Assembly (NCBI GenBank): GCA_027491075.1
Contig: JAIXWX010000010.1
Location: 1 to 64,000, forward strand
Source of the DNA: Flavobacteriales bacterium
GTDB lineage: Bacteria > Bacteroidota > Bacteroidia > Flavobacteriales_D > Sanyastnellaceae
Direction: 5' to 3'
Length of the DNA: 64,000 bases
A model generated the notes under the pieces. The model was not told the origin of the DNA, did not search any database, and saw only the letters and a program-made list of their open reading frames with translations. The position numbers and the translations under genes are program-made. Of this stretch, positions 1-12,020 are shown one piece after another (positions within the stretch are counted from its first letter, which is position 1; each line of letters opens with the position of its first letter).

Positions 1-2393
<2,393 letters not shown>

Positions 2394-2406
2394 CTCTATC
2401 AATATA

Positions 2407-2415
2407 TCAAAGAAC
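2407..2415 (-). promoter_or_regulatory. boxA-like antitermination element before 23S
   Basis: The minus strand reads GTTCTTTGATATATTG here, just upstream of the 23S 5' end. The core GTTCTTTGA recurs at 4269-4277 in the 16S leader and at 4596-4604 between two rRNA promoters. By position and sequence it resembles the boxA element that loads Nus factors on rRNA transcripts. Assignment is by analogy only. Confidence 0.5.
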
Positions 2416-2474
2416 TTATCGACTTCAGATCGTATCTGAGTCTTGCTCACTCTCATCTAGTGGAGTGAACTCAG

Positions 2475-2548
2475 TGGAGAATAACGGATTCGAACCGTTG
2501 ACCCCCTGCGTGCAAGGCAGGTGCTCTAGCCAGCTGAGCTAATTCCCC
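2475..2548 (-). tRNA. tRNA-Ala (TGC)
   Basis: The minus strand folds into a cloverleaf: acceptor GGGGAAT pairs with ATTCTCC (one G-U), D-arm AGCTCAGCTGGCTAGAGC, anticodon loop CTTGCAC with anticodon TGC, and T-arm GGTTCGAATCC. The discriminator is A and CCA is not encoded. It is the second spacer tRNA of the rRNA operon. Confidence 0.97.
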
Positions 2549-2561
2549 ATTTTATTTTTTG

Positions 2562-2635
2562 TAGTCCTGAGCAGATTTGAACTGCTGACCCCTACATTAT
2601 CAGTGTAGTGCTCTAACCAACTGAGCTACAGGACT
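2562..2635 (-). tRNA. tRNA-Ile (GAT)
   Basis: The minus strand folds with acceptor AGTCCTG pairing CAGGACT, D-arm GTAGCTCAGTTGGTTAGAGC, anticodon loop CTGATAA with anticodon GAT, and T-arm AGTTCAAATCT. CCA is not encoded. It is the first spacer tRNA after 16S, the common Ile-Ala pair of bacterial rRNA operons. Confidence 0.97.
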
Positions 2636-2688
2636 GAAAATAAAATGGAAATGCAGCAGAAAACAGTAAAGATCAAGCTTTTCTCTAT

Positions 2689-4216
<1,528 letters not shown>

Positions 4217-4268
4217 AAAAAGTTTAATCTCTTGGCTTAACCTTTTCCTGTTTTACTGCTGCATTATT

Positions 4269-4277
4269 TCAAAGAAC
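4269..4277 (-). promoter_or_regulatory. boxA-like element in 16S leader
   Basis: GTTCTTTGA on the minus strand, about 50 nt before the 16S 5' end, matching the element before 23S at 2407-2415. Probably part of the rRNA antitermination leader. Confidence 0.5.
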
Positions 4278-4317
4278 TTTTTTACTTCCAGCGTCTCGAC
4301 TTTTTCGAAACGGGCGG

Positions 4318-4350
4318 CAAACATACTACCAGAGTTTCTCTCAATCCAAA
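4318..4350 (-). promoter_or_regulatory. rRNA promoter P1 (16S-proximal)
   Basis: The minus strand shows -33 TTTG (4350-4347), 21 bp, then -7 TATGTTTG (4325-4318), a full TAnnTTTG match, followed by CCGCCCG. A hairpin-capable A/T block (AAATCT, spacer, AGATTT; 4349-4368) lies just upstream of the -33 element. Nearest of four tandem promoters to the 16S gene. Confidence 0.75.
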
Positions 4351-4416
4351 TCTTTTTTCAGATTTTTTTTCAAGGCTCGCTTTGTGCCTGTTTACCTTCC
4401 CTTTTGATTGGGGCGG

Positions 4417-4449
4417 CAAAAGTACTACATCACTTCCTCTCAAACCAAA
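4417..4449 (-). promoter_or_regulatory. rRNA promoter P2
   Basis: The minus strand shows TTTG (4449-4446), 21 bp, TACTTTTG (4424-4417), then CCGCCCC. The spacing and the upstream AAATCT/AGATTT block are the same as at P1, about 99 bp further out. This copy and P1 look like duplicates of one promoter cassette. Confidence 0.75.
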
Positions 4450-4525
4450 TCTTTTTTCAGATTTTTTTCATTTCAACTGATGACTCACTCGTTCGTTTCG
4501 TCTGCCTCCCTTTTTCAAGGGGCGG

Positions 4526-4558
4526 CAAAAGTACTGTAAGCTGATCTCTCAATCCAAA
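4526..4558 (-). promoter_or_regulatory. rRNA promoter P3
   Basis: The minus strand shows TTTG (4558-4555), 21 bp, TACTTTTG (4533-4526), then CCGCCCC. This is the third copy of the cassette, about 109 bp from P2; its upstream inverted repeat is degenerate. Confidence 0.75.
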
Positions 4559-4595
4559 TTTTTATCGAGATTTTTTTTCTCTGCTTTCCGTTTGA

Positions 4596-4604
4596 TCAAA
4601 GAAC
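4596..4604 (-). promoter_or_regulatory. boxA-like element between P4 and P3
   Basis: GTTCTTTGA on the minus strand, the third copy of the motif at 2407 and 4269. It would be transcribed only from P4. Confidence 0.35.
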
Positions 4605-4629
4605 GTTTTGTTGTTTTGAAAAGCGGGTG

Positions 4630-4659
4630 CAAAAGTAATCCCTTTTTTTTCTCCCGCAA
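4630..4659 (-). promoter_or_regulatory. rRNA promoter P4 (distal)
   Basis: The minus strand shows TTG (4659-4657), 19 bp, TACTTTTG (4637-4630), then CACCCGC. The initial sequence TTTGCACCCGC is shared with the tRNA-Glu promoter at 41679, which suggests a stable-RNA promoter type. The stretch 4217-4720 holds only this promoter array and the rRNA leader. Confidence 0.65.
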
Positions 4660-4720
4660 GCCCCAACACGAAAAATAATGGCAACAATTACTTAATGTGT
4701 TGATAATGAAAAGAAAAAAT

Positions 4721-6397
4721 TTATCTCCGATAAACAATTTCGCCATTCACTACTGTCATCATACATTTTATATCCCTCAATTGCTCTTCTCCACACTTTA
4801 ATATATCCCTATCTAGAACTATAAAATCAGCAACCTTGCCTGCCTCTAGTGTACCCTTATAGTGATCTTCAAAATTGGCAACCGCATTCCAAATTGTCAT
4901 TCCATACATGGCTTGCATTGGACTTAATGCCTGATCTTTATAGTAAGATGTATCAGAATCAGTGCGCGATCCTATAGGCTTTCTAAATACACTACTATAA
5001 TACGTCGCGAAAGGATTGATGTCTTCAACAGGGAAATCTGTACCCAACGCTACAAGACCATTTTGTTCCATCAACTCTTTATACCTGTAGGCTCTGATGA
5101 CTCGATTCCTACCTAATCGCTGCCATGCCCAAGACATATCACTAGTGGCATGGGTAGGCTGAACTGAAGGGATCACCCCAAGTTCTCTAAAGTATAGCAT
5201 GTCCTTTTCACTAACTACTTGAGCGTGCTCCATTCGCCAACGCTTATCATTAATTCCTCCTAGAACTTTCTTATACACTTCAAACACAACACGGACAGCG
5301 CTATCACCAATGGCATGGGTGTTCATCTGAAAACCCGCGCGCTCCAAGAGAATTGCTTTGCGTAATAATTCCTCTGGTGACTCCAATAACAATCCGTATT
5401 GCTTTATACCTGTTTGCCTAAATACATCGTCATAGGGTGTCAGCAAACACGCTCCTCTGCTTCCCAAGGCTCCGTCTGCATAAAATTTAAAGCTTCGCAC
5501 ATTGAGAAATCTATTGCTGGTATCTATGCCTTTTTTTAAGTAGATCTCGTAATTTTCTGGATGATCAGAGAGCATAGCATAAATGCGCATTTTCAACTTT
5601 CCAGATTTCTGCAAAGAATCTATTAATGAGATATCATAATGCATGAGTCCAGCTTCGTCTAAAGTTGTTAAGCCATATGAAAAGCATGCTTCCTGCGCTT
5701 GAAGCAGTGCGAGCTCTTTCTCTTTTGGGGTTCTTAAGGGTAAAATGTTCTCTATTAACTGCATTGCGTTGTCCACCAAGATGCCCGTACATCGTCCATT
5801 CTTTACCTCCACATATCCGCCCTTCACATTCGTATTCGCATTAATCCCAGCAAGCTCGAGGGCTTTGGAGTTTGCTAATGCTGCATGGCCATCTATGCGA
5901 GTTAGATACACTGGGTCGTTGGGGAATAAGCTATCAAGAACTTGATTGTTTGGAAAGATTTGACTGATCGTATCGGTCTCAGAATTGGTCCAGTCGTTCT
6001 GATCCCAACCTCTGCCGAATATCCACGTCGACAAGCGCCTTGGCGCATATTGTACCAATCGTTCTATCATTTCTTTTTCTGAAGTGCAGCCAATGAGATT
6101 GGCATCTTGAAGTGTGATTCCGTAATTCAAAAAATGGCAATGACCGTCAATTAATCCTGGATATATATTCTTTTTTCCTGCATCGTAGATTACGGGTGCA
6201 TCATATTGATTCATAATTTCTCTTTCCGGCCCAATTGCTACGATAACCCCTTCTTTGATAGCCATGGCATCGAATGTTTTTCCTTCTATATCCATGCTAT
6301 GAATAACTGCATTGTGTACGATCATGTCTACTTTTTCATTTCCAAAATGACATGCGGACAGAGCTGCTAGTAATAGTACGAAGAAGATATTTTTCAT
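4721..6397 (-). CDS. YtcJ-type amidohydrolase lipoprotein
   Basis: Predicted metal-dependent hydrolase of the amidohydrolase-3 (YtcJ/NfdA-like) group, 558 aa, probably acting outside the cytoplasm on an unknown amide or imide. The N-terminus is a lipoprotein signal with lipobox LSAC (Cys16). The TIM-barrel metal site begins with DGHCH (His86, His88); further on are HAIGDSA, EHAQ and GTDFPVE, the remaining metal and catalytic motifs of the family. The length is usual. The ATG directly follows the stop of the SDR gene, so the two are probably cotranscribed. Its end lies beside the rRNA promoters, which read away from it. Substrate cannot be told from sequence. Confidence 0.88.
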   Translation of the reverse strand: MKNIFFVLLLAALSACHFGNEKVDMIVHNAVIHSMDIEGKTFDAMAIKEGVIVAIGPEREIMNQYDAPVIYDAGKKNIYPGLIDGHCHFLNYGITLQDANLIGCTSEKEMIERLVQYAPRRLSTWIFGRGWDQNDWTNSETDTISQIFPNNQVLDSLFPNDPVYLTRIDGHAALANSKALELAGINANTNVKGGYVEVKNGRCTGILVDNAMQLIENILPLRTPKEKELALLQAQEACFSYGLTTLDEAGLMHYDISLIDSLQKSGKLKMRIYAMLSDHPENYEIYLKKGIDTSNRFLNVRSFKFYADGALGSRGACLLTPYDDVFRQTGIKQYGLLLESPEELLRKAILLERAGFQMNTHAIGDSAVRVVFEVYKKVLGGINDKRWRMEHAQVVSEKDMLYFRELGVIPSVQPTHATSDMSWAWQRLGRNRVIRAYRYKELMEQNGLVALGTDFPVEDINPFATYYSSVFRKPIGSRTDSDTSYYKDQALSPMQAMYGMTIWNAVANFEDHYKGTLEAGKVADFIVLDRDILKCGEEQLRDIKCMMTVVNGEIVYRR

Positions 6398-7156
6398 TTA
6401 ATCTTTATTAAAGGTAGTAGAGTTGGCTTGGGCGGTTGGCATTATGAGAATATCAGAAATATTCACGTGATCTGGTCGGGTCACCATGTATTCCACTGCA
6501 TCAGCAATGTCTTCTGCTCTTAGGGGTAAATAGCCTTTATAAATACTTCTGGCCTTTTCAGCATCACCTTTAAATCTCACCAAAGAAAACTCTGTTTCTG
6601 CAGCGCCTGGGGCTACTTGCCCTACTTTGATGTTGTAAGGTAGAAAGTCTATTCTCATGCTTCTGGTGAGTCCTTCTACAGCAAACTTTGTTGCGCTATA
6701 TACATTACCACCAGCATATGCATCTCTACCTGCTATAGAACCGATGTTGATGATTATTCCTTTTCTGTTTTCTATCATCACCCGAACGAACGTTCGGGTT
6801 ACGTACAATAATCCTTTGATATTGGTATCGATCATTTGATTCCAATCGTTTGAGTCCCCTTCGTGAAGGGACTCTTTTCCTGCTGCCAATCCTGCGTTAT
6901 TGATTAGAACTGACCAGTTTCTCCAGTGCTCGGGGATGGTCAGAAAAGCGGACTCTACTTGTTTTTCATCGCGAACATCGAAGCACAAAGGAAGACTCTG
7001 AACATCGTACGAAGACTGTATGGTACTGGCTACTTCTAGGAGTCGCTCTTTCCTTCTACCTGTTAAAATGAGGTGATAACCCAGTGAAGCAAGTTTGAAG
7101 GCTATAGCTTTTCCGAAGCCGCTGGTAGCTCCTGTTACAACTGCAATTTTATTCAC
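6398..7156 (-). CDS. SDR family NAD(P)-dependent oxidoreductase (YdfG-like)
   Basis: Classical short-chain dehydrogenase/reductase, 252 aa, with a Rossmann fold. The cofactor motif GATSGFG is at residues 9-15, NNAG at 86-89, catalytic Ser140 in NIGS, and Tyr153/Lys157 in YSATK. The residues after strand 2 (TGRRKER) contain the basic pair typical of NADP preference. It most resembles YdfG-type 3-hydroxy acid dehydrogenases, although its substrate is not evident. It ends exactly where the amidohydrolase begins and lies 30 bp after the DUF47 gene. Confidence 0.88.
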   Translation of the reverse strand: MNKIAVVTGATSGFGKAIAFKLASLGYHLILTGRRKERLLEVASTIQSSYDVQSLPLCFDVRDEKQVESAFLTIPEHWRNWSVLINNAGLAAGKESLHEGDSNDWNQMIDTNIKGLLYVTRTFVRVMIENRKGIIINIGSIAGRDAYAGGNVYSATKFAVEGLTRSMRIDFLPYNIKVGQVAPGAAETEFSLVRFKGDAEKARSIYKGYLPLRAEDIADAVEYMVTRPDHVNISDILIMPTAQANSTTFNKD

Positions 7157-7185
7157 ACGACAAATTTTGCCGTGAATTTACATCA

Positions 7186-7836
7186 TTAGGAGAATTTTAC
7201 CAATACGCTTTCAATGACACTAGCAGTGCTCACAAGGCTACCTGTAGCGCTTGTCATGAAAGACAATACTTCTTTCACCTTTAAGACCTCTAATGGTCCA
7301 TTGTTGTCTTTGAATAGACTTCCGATGGCTTCATCATAAAGTTCATCAGCTAGCTTCTCATATTCCTTGATTTTAGACAAGCTCTGTCTCATTTGAGAGG
7401 AGTATTTCAAGGTGTGCAGATTCTTAATCAAACCATCTAGCTCTTTTGCGCTTTCATGAATGTATACTGACATTTGAAGCATTGCAGGAGGTAAGTGGTG
7501 GATCTTGTAGAGTTCAATTCTTTTAGAAGATCCATGGATAAAATCCAAGACATCGTCGAGGGTTACTGCGAGCGTTTGAATATCCTCTCTATCAAAAGGA
7601 GTAATAAAAGTAGAGGCTGCCTCACGCAGTAGCCCATGTGTGTACTCATCTCCTTGATTTTCTAGGTGTTCAATCTTTTTATGGGTGTTCAATCTGGTAA
7701 CACTGTCGCTATGTAGGGCAGATCGAAGCATTTCCGCAGCTTCCAAAACGTTGGCAGAGGCCTGAACAAACAATGGAATGAACTTCTTGTCTTTTGGAAC
7801 AAGGGCTTGAAAAATCGTATTTAAGGAAATGTTCAT
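7186..7836 (-). CDS. DUF47 (PhoU-like) family protein
   Basis: All-alpha 216-aa protein of the DUF47/Pit-accessory family. These proteins resemble PhoU and usually sit beside a low-affinity phosphate transporter (Pit), which they are thought to regulate. Recognised from the N-terminal pattern with KKFIPLFVQASANV and the helical core LENQGDEYTH...ITPFDREDI. The ATG is preceded by a TATTTTTG -7-like box on the minus strand. No pit gene is present on either side, so either the transporter is elsewhere or the protein acts alone. Confidence 0.85.
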   Translation of the reverse strand: MNISLNTIFQALVPKDKKFIPLFVQASANVLEAAEMLRSALHSDSVTRLNTHKKIEHLENQGDEYTHGLLREAASTFITPFDREDIQTLAVTLDDVLDFIHGSSKRIELYKIHHLPPAMLQMSVYIHESAKELDGLIKNLHTLKYSSQMRQSLSKIKEYEKLADELYDEAIGSLFKDNNGPLEVLKVKEVLSFMTSATGSLVSTASVIESVLVKFS

Positions 7837-7918
7837 GGTTCTAATTGTAGGTCAAAAATAGATGACAAATCTGTTAATTAGGTTAAGACACTGTTTTGAG
7901 AACATCAAAGAATTGCAC

Positions 7919-9106
7919 TCAAGCTTGGCCCTTTTTCTTTTCTATAACGTGTTCTGCACGGCTTCCTTTAAACAAAGTGTATTTGCAGAATCGGCACTCT
8001 ATGGATCCATTCATTAGGGGTGTTTTGCGCGATGGCTTCAAACCGAAACTTTTCAACCCTTCTGGGCTTCCCGTAATCATCCAAGCATCAAATCCTGACC
8101 AATTTTTCTTGAGGGTATCTCCTATTCTCTTGTAGAAAAACTCGAGTTGTTCTGGATCTATGCGTTCTCCATATGGTGGATTGAGCACTACTATTCCGCC
8201 GTTAGATACGGGTGTTTGTAAGAAGAAGTCTGATTCTTCTAACTCAATGATCTCTTGAAATCCCGCATTTTTTATGTTCTGACGTGCAATTGCTAATGTC
8301 TTTTTGTCTATATCTCCCGCCCAGATTTTACTCTGAATTGGAACCACATTACTTAAAGCTGCTTGCTTCACTTTCTTCCAAACAGTTTCATCGAATCCTT
8401 TCCATTTTTTAAATGCAAAAGAATCATTGAAAAACAGCGCAGGAGTATTCGTTGCGATAAAGGCAGCTTCTATTGCTATTGTTCCACCTCCACACATCGG
8501 AATATAGATGTTGCTGGATGAATTCCATTCGCTGATCTGAAGCATGGCTGCTGCTAGAACTTCATTGAGTGGTGCTGCACCTCCCAAAACTCTATAACCT
8601 CTTTTGTTCAATGAAAAGCCTGAACTATCCAAGCTGACCGTTACTTTATGTTCATCAATATGTAAATGAAACAAAACATCCGGATTTTCTTTTTCAATAT
8701 CCGGTCGATTTCCGTATTTATCTTTAAAAAAATCTACGATAGCATCCTTCATTCTTAAGGCTGCAAAATGTGGCAACTTATACTCTTTTGAATGAACAGA
8801 AGAGTCGATAAGAAATGTGGATTGCACAGTAAGTACGTCATCCCAATTAAACTTCTTCAGGCTGCGGTACAAATCATCGGAGTTTCGACTGTTGAAGCTC
8901 ATAATTGGCACTAGCACACGTAGGGCAGTTCTCAGTTGATAATTGCATCTGTATAGAAATTCTATATCCCCTGTGCAGTGTACGATGCGTTTACCAATTT
9001 GAATGTTTTTCGCTCCGAGAGTGATGAGTTCCTTTTCTAAAAGTGGTTCAAGAAACTGGAGTGTTTTTACGGAGATTTTAAAATCTCCTAAGGCAAGATT
9101 CTTCAT
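7919..9106 (-). CDS. rlmL: THUMP-domain RNA guanine-N2-methyltransferase (RlmL/YpsC-like)
   Basis: SAM-dependent methyltransferase of 395 aa, predicted to make m2G in 23S rRNA (position 2445 in E. coli). A THUMP RNA-binding region spans about residues 45-160. The SAM loop MCGGGTIAIEA is at 204-214 and the catalytic NPPYGERI at 309-316. It corresponds to the N-terminal RlmL half of the E. coli RlmKL fusion; the RlmK half is absent, as in many bacteria. The start overlaps the stop of the SUI1 gene by one base, suggesting coupled translation. The symbol is by family and was not tested. Confidence 0.87.
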   Translation of the reverse strand: MKNLALGDFKISVKTLQFLEPLLEKELITLGAKNIQIGKRIVHCTGDIEFLYRCNYQLRTALRVLVPIMSFNSRNSDDLYRSLKKFNWDDVLTVQSTFLIDSSVHSKEYKLPHFAALRMKDAIVDFFKDKYGNRPDIEKENPDVLFHLHIDEHKVTVSLDSSGFSLNKRGYRVLGGAAPLNEVLAAAMLQISEWNSSSNIYIPMCGGGTIAIEAAFIATNTPALFFNDSFAFKKWKGFDETVWKKVKQAALSNVVPIQSKIWAGDIDKKTLAIARQNIKNAGFQEIIELEESDFFLQTPVSNGGIVVLNPPYGERIDPEQLEFFYKRIGDTLKKNWSGFDAWMITGSPEGLKSFGLKPSRKTPLMNGSIECRFCKYTLFKGSRAEHVIEKKKGQA

Positions 9107-9444
9107 TAACTACCTGCTTTTTTGCCTTTGTATCCGGCTTTTAAAATAATGTCTAAAATTTTTTCTCGATGATCCCCTTGAATGATGATCTCTCCGTCTT
9201 TGGCGGAACCTCCTGTGCCACATTTAGTTTTTAGCATTTTCGCCAATGATTCTAAATCCTCTATGTTTCCAACAAATCCCTTAATCACCGTAGCTACTTT
9301 TCCTCCTCTATGATTTTTCTCCAACCAAATTCGCAAGTCTTGTTGCGCGTTGGGTAGGGTTTCTATCTTTTGTTCTTGCTCAGCGGGAAGGTCTTTATTG
9401 GTTGAATATACAAGACCTCCAAGGGATTCAAGTGACTTTGCCAT
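9106..9444 (-). CDS. yciH: SUI1/eIF1-family translation factor YciH
   Basis: Small basic protein of 112 aa with an eIF1 (SUI1) fold at about residues 48-108. Bacterial YciH is thought to influence start-site fidelity on the 30S subunit. The diagnostic stretches are the VATVIKGF strand, the KTKCGTGGSAKDGEI loop and IQGDHREKI. It sits directly upstream of the rRNA methyltransferase with a one-base overlap and downstream of the CPBP protease, forming a run with ribosome-related members. The length matches the family. Confidence 0.9.
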   Translation of the reverse strand: MAKSLESLGGLVYSTNKDLPAEQEQKIETLPNAQQDLRIWLEKNHRGGKVATVIKGFVGNIEDLESLAKMLKTKCGTGGSAKDGEIIIQGDHREKILDIILKAGYKGKKAGS

Positions 9445-9457
9445 TTTTCAAAGATAC

Positions 9458-10027
9458 TCAAGTGTTTTCGATTTCTTCTCGTTCACTGGGAAATAGGGCG
9501 CTCAATAGTACAACATCGATAACAATGTGAGCGACTATTGCAGTAAGTAACCCAATGCTCTGAGCCATCCAACCCATCGTCGCGATGATGAGGGTCATTA
9601 CTACTCCATAAATGGACAGTCTCCAATTTAATGGGTTTAGATATCCATGAATAGCCACAAAAAGCACGGATGTGATTGGAATGCCCAGAAGTGGTTGTAT
9701 AGCGCCCCTGAACAACAGCTCCTCTCCCACTCCTGCGCAAAAAGAAATAAACCAAATTTGCGAGGTGTCCAAATCGAAATCCCGAAATATATTTTCGTAT
9801 TTCGTTCGAACGGGTTCCATGAACTTCAAGCCTACTAGCATTCGTGCTAAGAGTCCAGCCACTACGCCATAAACGGCACCGATTAGCAGCTGGTTCCACC
9901 AGGAAAGTCCTCCCAGGATCATCCGTGAAATATCAACGGTATCTGAATAGAAGTGAATGATTAAAGCAATCGTTGACATCCCAAACAAGGTCAGCAATCC
10001 TAGACGCAGCATATGTTGCAAATTCAT
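9458..10027 (-). CDS. CPBP family intramembrane metalloprotease
   Basis: Polytopic membrane protein of the CPBP/Abi (Rce1-like) protease family, 189 aa from the chosen start. The glutamate motif EELLFRG is at residues 102-108, with His127 of the second motif (FVAIHGYLN) and His167 (AHIVID) as the other active-site positions. An ATG 30 bp further up at 10057 is in frame, but the ATG at 10027 shares a base with the stop of the upstream channel gene (TAATG), a coupling pattern repeated in this genome, so I prefer it. The substrate is unknown. Confidence 0.85.
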   Translation of the reverse strand: MNLQHMLRLGLLTLFGMSTIALIIHFYSDTVDISRMILGGLSWWNQLLIGAVYGVVAGLLARMLVGLKFMEPVRTKYENIFRDFDLDTSQIWFISFCAGVGEELLFRGAIQPLLGIPITSVLFVAIHGYLNPLNWRLSIYGVVMTLIIATMGWMAQSIGLLTAIVAHIVIDVVLLSALFPSEREEIENT

Positions 10028-11304
10028 TATGCTTCGTTGTTTAGGTCTGAAATCCATCTCTTCATATCGCTTCCGCTGGGACTTTGAAAAATCTCCAATT
10101 CAAAAATGGGGACCGAAGCAAAGAGATGGTCGAATATATCTGCAGCAACTTTCTCGAACGCCTCAAACTCTTTAATTTTTGAAAAGGCATAGACTTCTAA
10201 AGGCAATCCATGCTCCGTGGCTTGAAGCTGCCTAACCATAACGGTCATTGAATTGTTGATGTTTGGATTTTCCTCCAAGTAGGTTTCAGCATAGACTCTA
10301 AAGATCCCAATATTGGTCATGTGACGGCCGTTGATGAGGACCGATTTATCCACCCCATTCAACTCATTGAATCCTTTTATTTCGGTTTCTCTGCTATGCA
10401 AATACTCCTTAATTCTCTCTACTTTTCCTAGTTTAGCGAGCATTTTCTCATCTACGAACTTTATGCTGGAAATTTTTATGTTTAGATGTCTCTTTATTCT
10501 TCTTCCATCACTCTCTTGCATTCCTCGCCAGTTCTTAAAACTTTCGCTAACAATAGCATAACTAGGAACCACGGTGATAGTCATGTCCCAGTTCTGCACT
10601 TTGATGGTGGTGAGGTTGATTTCAATAACTTCTCCATCGGCGCCGTATTTTTCTACGGTGATCCAATCCCCTATTCTCACTAAATCCAATACGCTCATCT
10701 GAATGCTGGCTACAAATCCCAGTATGGGGTCTCTAAAAATCAATAAGAACACAGCGGTAACGGCCCCGAAGCCTGTTAAAATGTAGATAGGACTTTGACC
10801 AATAATTATCGCAAGAATAAAAACCAAGCCCACTAAATAAAAAACGATTTTAGTAACTTGTTTGTAGCTTCTAAGTGGTTTGTCCTTGAGCGAATCAATG
10901 GTTTCTAGTATACCCAAAACAGCGTTCAATAGGGCGTTGAACGCAAACATTATACTCAATACTACATATATGTCTGCTGTGATTTGAGCTATGTTTTTCC
11001 AATTAGGAAAGTCTACAAATAAGATCGGAACTGCCCTTTGAATAGCTAAAGAGATAATGATAAAAGCTATACTGCGAAAGACCTTGTATCGGTAAAACAT
11101 ATCGTCCCAAGTAGAAGCGCTTCTTCGAACGATGCGCTTGACCACTCGAATAATGATAATTCTACTGATCAACCAAATCAAAAAGCAATAAACAATCAGC
11201 ATTGCCAAGCCAATAAAAAGATGTGCATATGCCAATTTCGTCCCCGAGAAAAATGACTGATGAAGTAGGGCTTTGATCCAAGCAGATATCTCTATGAAAT
11301 TCAT
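10027..11304 (-). CDS. ybdG: YbdG-type mechanosensitive ion channel (MscS family)
   Basis: Small-conductance mechanosensitive channel of 425 aa. Five hydrophobic segments cover about residues 1-190, and the pore-lining helix and MscS beta domain follow (FRDPILGFVASIQ, then DWITVEKYGADGEV). The stretch ESFKNWRGMQESDGRRIKR is close to E. coli YbdG (MscM), which relieves hypo-osmotic stress. It probably lies in the inner membrane. The downstream protease gene is coupled through TAATG. A TACATTTG box ends only 4 nt before the ATG. Confidence 0.9.
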   Translation of the reverse strand: MNFIEISAWIKALLHQSFFSGTKLAYAHLFIGLAMLIVYCFLIWLISRIIIIRVVKRIVRRSASTWDDMFYRYKVFRSIAFIIISLAIQRAVPILFVDFPNWKNIAQITADIYVVLSIMFAFNALLNAVLGILETIDSLKDKPLRSYKQVTKIVFYLVGLVFILAIIIGQSPIYILTGFGAVTAVFLLIFRDPILGFVASIQMSVLDLVRIGDWITVEKYGADGEVIEINLTTIKVQNWDMTITVVPSYAIVSESFKNWRGMQESDGRRIKRHLNIKISSIKFVDEKMLAKLGKVERIKEYLHSRETEIKGFNELNGVDKSVLINGRHMTNIGIFRVYAETYLEENPNINNSMTVMVRQLQATEHGLPLEVYAFSKIKEFEAFEKVAADIFDHLFASVPIFELEIFQSPSGSDMKRWISDLNNEA

Positions 11305-11308
11305 GAAG

Positions 11309-11316
11309 CAAATGTA
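11309..11316 (-). promoter_or_regulatory. -7 box of ybdG-like gene
   Basis: TACATTTG on the minus strand, a full TAnnTTTG match, separated from the channel ATG by only CTTC. A transcript started from it would have almost no leader. No clear TTG is seen at -33, so confidence is limited. Confidence 0.4.
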
Positions 11317-11331
11317 ATCGAATAAAAAAGG

Positions 11332-11362
11332 TTGTACTTCTCTTATAAAGTTAACACCTTTG
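11332..11362 (+). promoter_or_regulatory. Promoter of O-methyltransferase gene
   Basis: TTG (11332-11334), 20 bp, then CACCTTTG (11355-11362), one mismatch from TAnnTTTG. The ATG follows 16 nt later. Confidence 0.45.
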
Positions 11363-11378
11363 CATTTGAAAAAGTCGT

Positions 11379-12020
11379 ATGAATTTTCTACCGGAAGAAA
11401 TAGAACAATATGCCATGGCTCATTCTGAGACAGAGGATCCCACGCTCTCTCAGCTCACACGTGAAATTTGGCAAACAATGGTCATGCCTCGCATGAGTAG
11501 TGGCCATTTTCAAGGGCGCTATTTAAGTGCAATATCAAATATGATTTGCCCAAAGAATATTCTTGAAATCGGCACATACGCAGCCTACAGTACATGGTGT
11601 CTTTTGGAAGGGCTTCAAAATGATGGTAAAATCATTACGATAGATATCAATGATGAACTGGCAAGGATTCACCAGAAATATGCGCTTTTGCTAGATCCAA
11701 TGCAAAGAGTACAATTCATGTATGGAACTGCCAAATCCATACTTCCAAACTTACCTTTTGAATGGGATCTGGTATTTATCGATGCCGATAAGGAAAGCTA
11801 TATTGATTATTACGAAATGATTCTCCCTTCTGTTCGCAAAGGCGGCTGGATTCTAATTGACAATGTACTTTGGAGCGGGAAAGTAGTAGAGCCAGTAAAA
11901 TCTGGAGATATAGAAACACGGGTTTTAGTAGAACTTAATGAGCGGATTACACAAGATCCAAGGGTTGAAAACATGCTTCTGCCCATACGCGATGGCATTA
12001 TGATGGCGAGGAAGAAGTAG
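11379..12020 (+). CDS. Class I SAM-dependent O-methyltransferase (COG4122)
   Basis: Methyltransferase of the caffeoyl-CoA/catechol O-methyltransferase-like family (Methyltransf_3), 213 aa. The SAM-binding motif ILEIGTYAAYST lies near residue 65; the acidic VFIDADKESY and GGWILIDNVLWSGKV are the metal- and substrate-binding motifs. The family includes small-molecule O-methyltransferases and the tRNA-modifying TrmR, so the substrate is open. It stands alone between a divergent channel gene and a convergent lipoprotein gene whose stop begins one base after its own. Confidence 0.87.
   Translation: MNFLPEEIEQYAMAHSETEDPTLSQLTREIWQTMVMPRMSSGHFQGRYLSAISNMICPKNILEIGTYAAYSTWCLLEGLQNDGKIITIDINDELARIHQKYALLLDPMQRVQFMYGTAKSILPNLPFEWDLVFIDADKESYIDYYEMILPSVRKGGWILIDNVLWSGKVVEPVKSGDIETRVLVELNERITQDPRVENMLLPIRDGIMMARKK

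Noticed and set aside
4549-4746. 65-residue leftward frame upstream of 16S
   Set aside because: It overlaps rRNA promoters P3 and P4 and the end of the amidohydrolase gene; the peptide is low-complexity Lys-rich and its start is inside another gene.
9483-9899. 138-residue frame inside the CPBP protease gene
   Set aside because: It is an out-of-frame shadow on the same strand without membrane segments or a motif, while the other frame has the full protease signature.
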